A stretch of DNA of 5,408 bases from Phycisphaerae bacterium (GTDB taxonomy: Bacteria > Planctomycetota > Phycisphaerae > Sedimentisphaerales > SG8-4): contig JAUWLI010000223.1 in assembly GCA_030613765.1 (NCBI GenBank), positions 1-5,408 on the forward strand, written 5' to 3'. The translations under genes and the position numbers were made by a program. Shown one piece after another: positions 4,396 to 5,408 of the stretch (position 1 is its first letter; each line of letters starts with the position of its first letter). Under the pieces are notes generated by a model that was given only the letters and a program-made list of their open reading frames with translations, made no database searches and was not told where the DNA came from.

Positions 4396-5115
4396 TTATT
4401 TGCTACATTCCTTTAACGCCTTGCTGGAAAGTCGAATCAGTTCTGACCTCGACTTTTCTCCAATTAAGGCCGCATAGAGATCTCTTATAGCTCTGGTCAT
4501 TCTCTTAATTCGGTAATAGGTTTCTGAGCGAAAATTTATATTCAGCCACGCCAACATATCAAAAGCTATGGCATGGATACTGCTGTCCGTTAAAACATTG
4601 AGTTTGGGCATTTTCAATTCTGTTAAACCCGCACCATAGGGCGTCAAAAGCCCCCAGAAGTCCGGTAGTTCTTCGGACTTGCAAACGCCTTTGTCTGCGA
4701 CTACCCAATGGGCCGTCCCTACAGGTTCCATTCTTGCCTTTGCGTGCGTTGTGTCTTTGCCATTGAAAGTATTCAGGAAGTCCGCTCGCGATACCTTGAC
4801 CTCAAAAACGCATACGTACCAACGGCCAATGTCACCGAACACTGCTTTTGACTTCATATAATCTCCATTGGACGGATAAATCTCAGGTGCGACATATTTC
4901 TTCATCGAATACCGAGGATTCATGTATTTCTTTTTTAGCCCTGAATGGCGGGTATACCTTGTGTGTTGAGCATCGTACATCCCGGCTATGGCCACAAAGT
5001 CGGCTATATAGCCTACGCAATTAGCTTCCGTAACTCCGCACATCTTGAACGAACGATTTTTAATCCATCGTTCAGTCATGCTCTGTAACTCTTTATGTCT
5101 GGCGCTAGGAGCCAT
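4396..5115 (-). CDS. PD-(D/E)XK (MmcB-like) nuclease-superfamily protein
   Basis: The 239-aa product has the spacing of a PD-(D/E)XK nuclease core: Glu30 in an early helix, Asp39 in the strand YIADFVAI, and Glu105 and Lys107 in the strand VCVFEVKVSRADF. A later strand, HWVVADKG (136-143), is followed by LPDFWGLLTPYGAGLTELK. This order resembles the MmcB-type DNA repair or phage nuclease-like proteins (family knowledge, recalled, not searched). A Tyr/Lys-rich insert of about 50 residues (47-96) separates Asp39 from the ExK strand and is longer than usual. The C-terminal third is helical and of unknown role. The start at 5115 has AGGA 11-12 nt upstream, and the gene begins 5 nt after the HNH-type gene, so the two are likely cotranscribed. 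It may be an endonuclease in phage DNA processing or host DNA attack; activity is inferred only from the motif. Confidence 0.72.
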   Translation of the reverse strand: MAPSARHKELQSMTERWIKNRSFKMCGVTEANCVGYIADFVAIAGMYDAQHTRYTRHSGLKKKYMNPRYSMKKYVAPEIYPSNGDYMKSKAVFGDIGRWYVCVFEVKVSRADFLNTFNGKDTTHAKARMEPVGTAHWVVADKGVCKSEELPDFWGLLTPYGAGLTELKMPKLNVLTDSSIHAIAFDMLAWLNINFRSETYYRIKRMTRAIRDLYAALIGEKSRSELIRLSSKALKECSK

Positions 5116-5120
5116 TAATT

Positions 5121-5408
5121 CTATATCCTAAATTCCAAATTCCGTTGTATCGCTTTAAGATCGATTCTTTCGCCCGGGTGACACTTCGCTCGCTGCTCTA
5201 TCACCCACTGCAAACGCTCCGGATCGGTCTTTTTAAGCCATGCCTTTATCTTTACATCATCGTGGCAGTCCGGACAGACGGCCAGGCCGTTCCTTTCATC
5301 CCAGCGAGTCCAGTAGTCGCCTCGGCCGTTTATGTGGGCCGCGTGCAGCCCTTTATCGCCCGCCCCGCATAGCTCGCACCGCCAGCGTGCACGCTCCTTA
5401 ATGATAAG
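5121..5408 (-). CDS. HNH-type zinc protein, C-terminal part (runs off right edge)
   Basis: The frame is open from the right window edge to a TAG at 5121, giving 95 residues with no start in view. It contains RWRCELCG, then LHAAHINGRG, then NGLAVCPDCHDDV. That is two CxxC knuckles (Cys11, Cys14; Cys45, Cys48) around H-x2-H-x-N, with a final CH, the arrangement of a zinc-stabilised HNH nuclease fold, as in phage HNH proteins and NinG-like recombination factors. The tail is helical and charged (WLKKTDPERLQWVIEQRA). It lies 5 nt upstream of the nuclease-like gene and probably shares its transcript. The N-terminus is missing, so whether it is a homing-type endonuclease, a recombination protein or a zinc-finger accessory cannot be decided. 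Confidence 0.8.
   Translation of the reverse strand, partial: LIIKERARWRCELCGAGDKGLHAAHINGRGDYWTRWDERNGLAVCPDCHDDVKIKAWLKKTDPERLQWVIEQRAKCHPGERIDLKAIQRNLEFRI

Noticed and set aside
4254..4490. A 78-aa plus-strand open frame starting inside the three-way junction.
   Set aside because: It runs antisense into the nuclease gene, has no ribosome-binding site, and would be the only plus-strand gene.
5145..5372. A 75-aa plus-strand frame near the right edge.
   Set aside because: It is antisense to the HNH-type gene, whose CxxC, HxxH and CxxCH motifs are clearly coding.
1..5408. CRISPR array, insertion sequence or rRNA.
   Set aside because: No regularly spaced repeats, transposase motifs, terminal inverted repeats or rRNA-like stretches were seen on either strand.

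Overview
This window looks like part of a tailed-phage or prophage genome, in the dense early or accessory region where replication, DNA-modification and nuclease genes lie. All supported genes are on the minus strand, closely spaced, often separated by only a few bases or overlapping. The assignment rests on gene content: a winged-helix protein, a compact 5-cytosine DNA methyltransferase, a Gp37/Gp68-family (DUF5131) protein, a PD-(D/E)XK nuclease-like protein, an HNH-type zinc protein and several small unknown proteins. No virion structural, packaging or integrase gene is present, so prophage and free phage cannot be told apart. One gene encodes an exported protein with the look of an outer-membrane beta-barrel, which hints at a Gram-negative (diderm) host. 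The host species cannot be named from the sequence.

Layout in transcription order, from the right edge leftwards. An HNH-type protein (5121-5408, cut by the window edge) is followed after 5 nt by a PD-(D/E)XK nuclease-like gene (4396-5115). Then comes a 273-nt gap without a convincing gene, which is the most structured DNA in the window. It holds a weak promoter-like pair, two abutting inverted-repeat structures that end in a U-rich run, a strong intrinsic terminator and an overlapping second hairpin. Beyond it lie an unknown 85-aa gene (3865-4122) and a small zinc-ribbon gene (3606-3818) whose Shine-Dalgarno plus start codon is tandemly duplicated. Next is an attenuator-like hairpin, then a 48-aa membrane peptide gene (3372-3518) overlapping the start of the DUF5131 gene (2527-3372). 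A 66-aa membrane protein (2294-2494) and a 153-aa phage protein of unknown role (1829-2290) follow. After a 104-nt AT-rich spacer come the beta-barrel-like secreted protein (1158-1724), the cytosine methyltransferase (245-1024) and the beginning of a helix-turn-helix gene (1-217, cut by the left edge).

How the parts may work together is inference. The methyltransferase has no evident cognate endonuclease beside it and may protect phage DNA from host restriction. The nuclease-like and HNH proteins fit phage DNA processing or recombination. The winged-helix protein fits replication initiation or regulation. The exported protein and the two small membrane proteins could alter the host envelope. 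The structured intergenic RNA around 4140-4330 probably separates transcription units or controls read-through into the downstream cluster.
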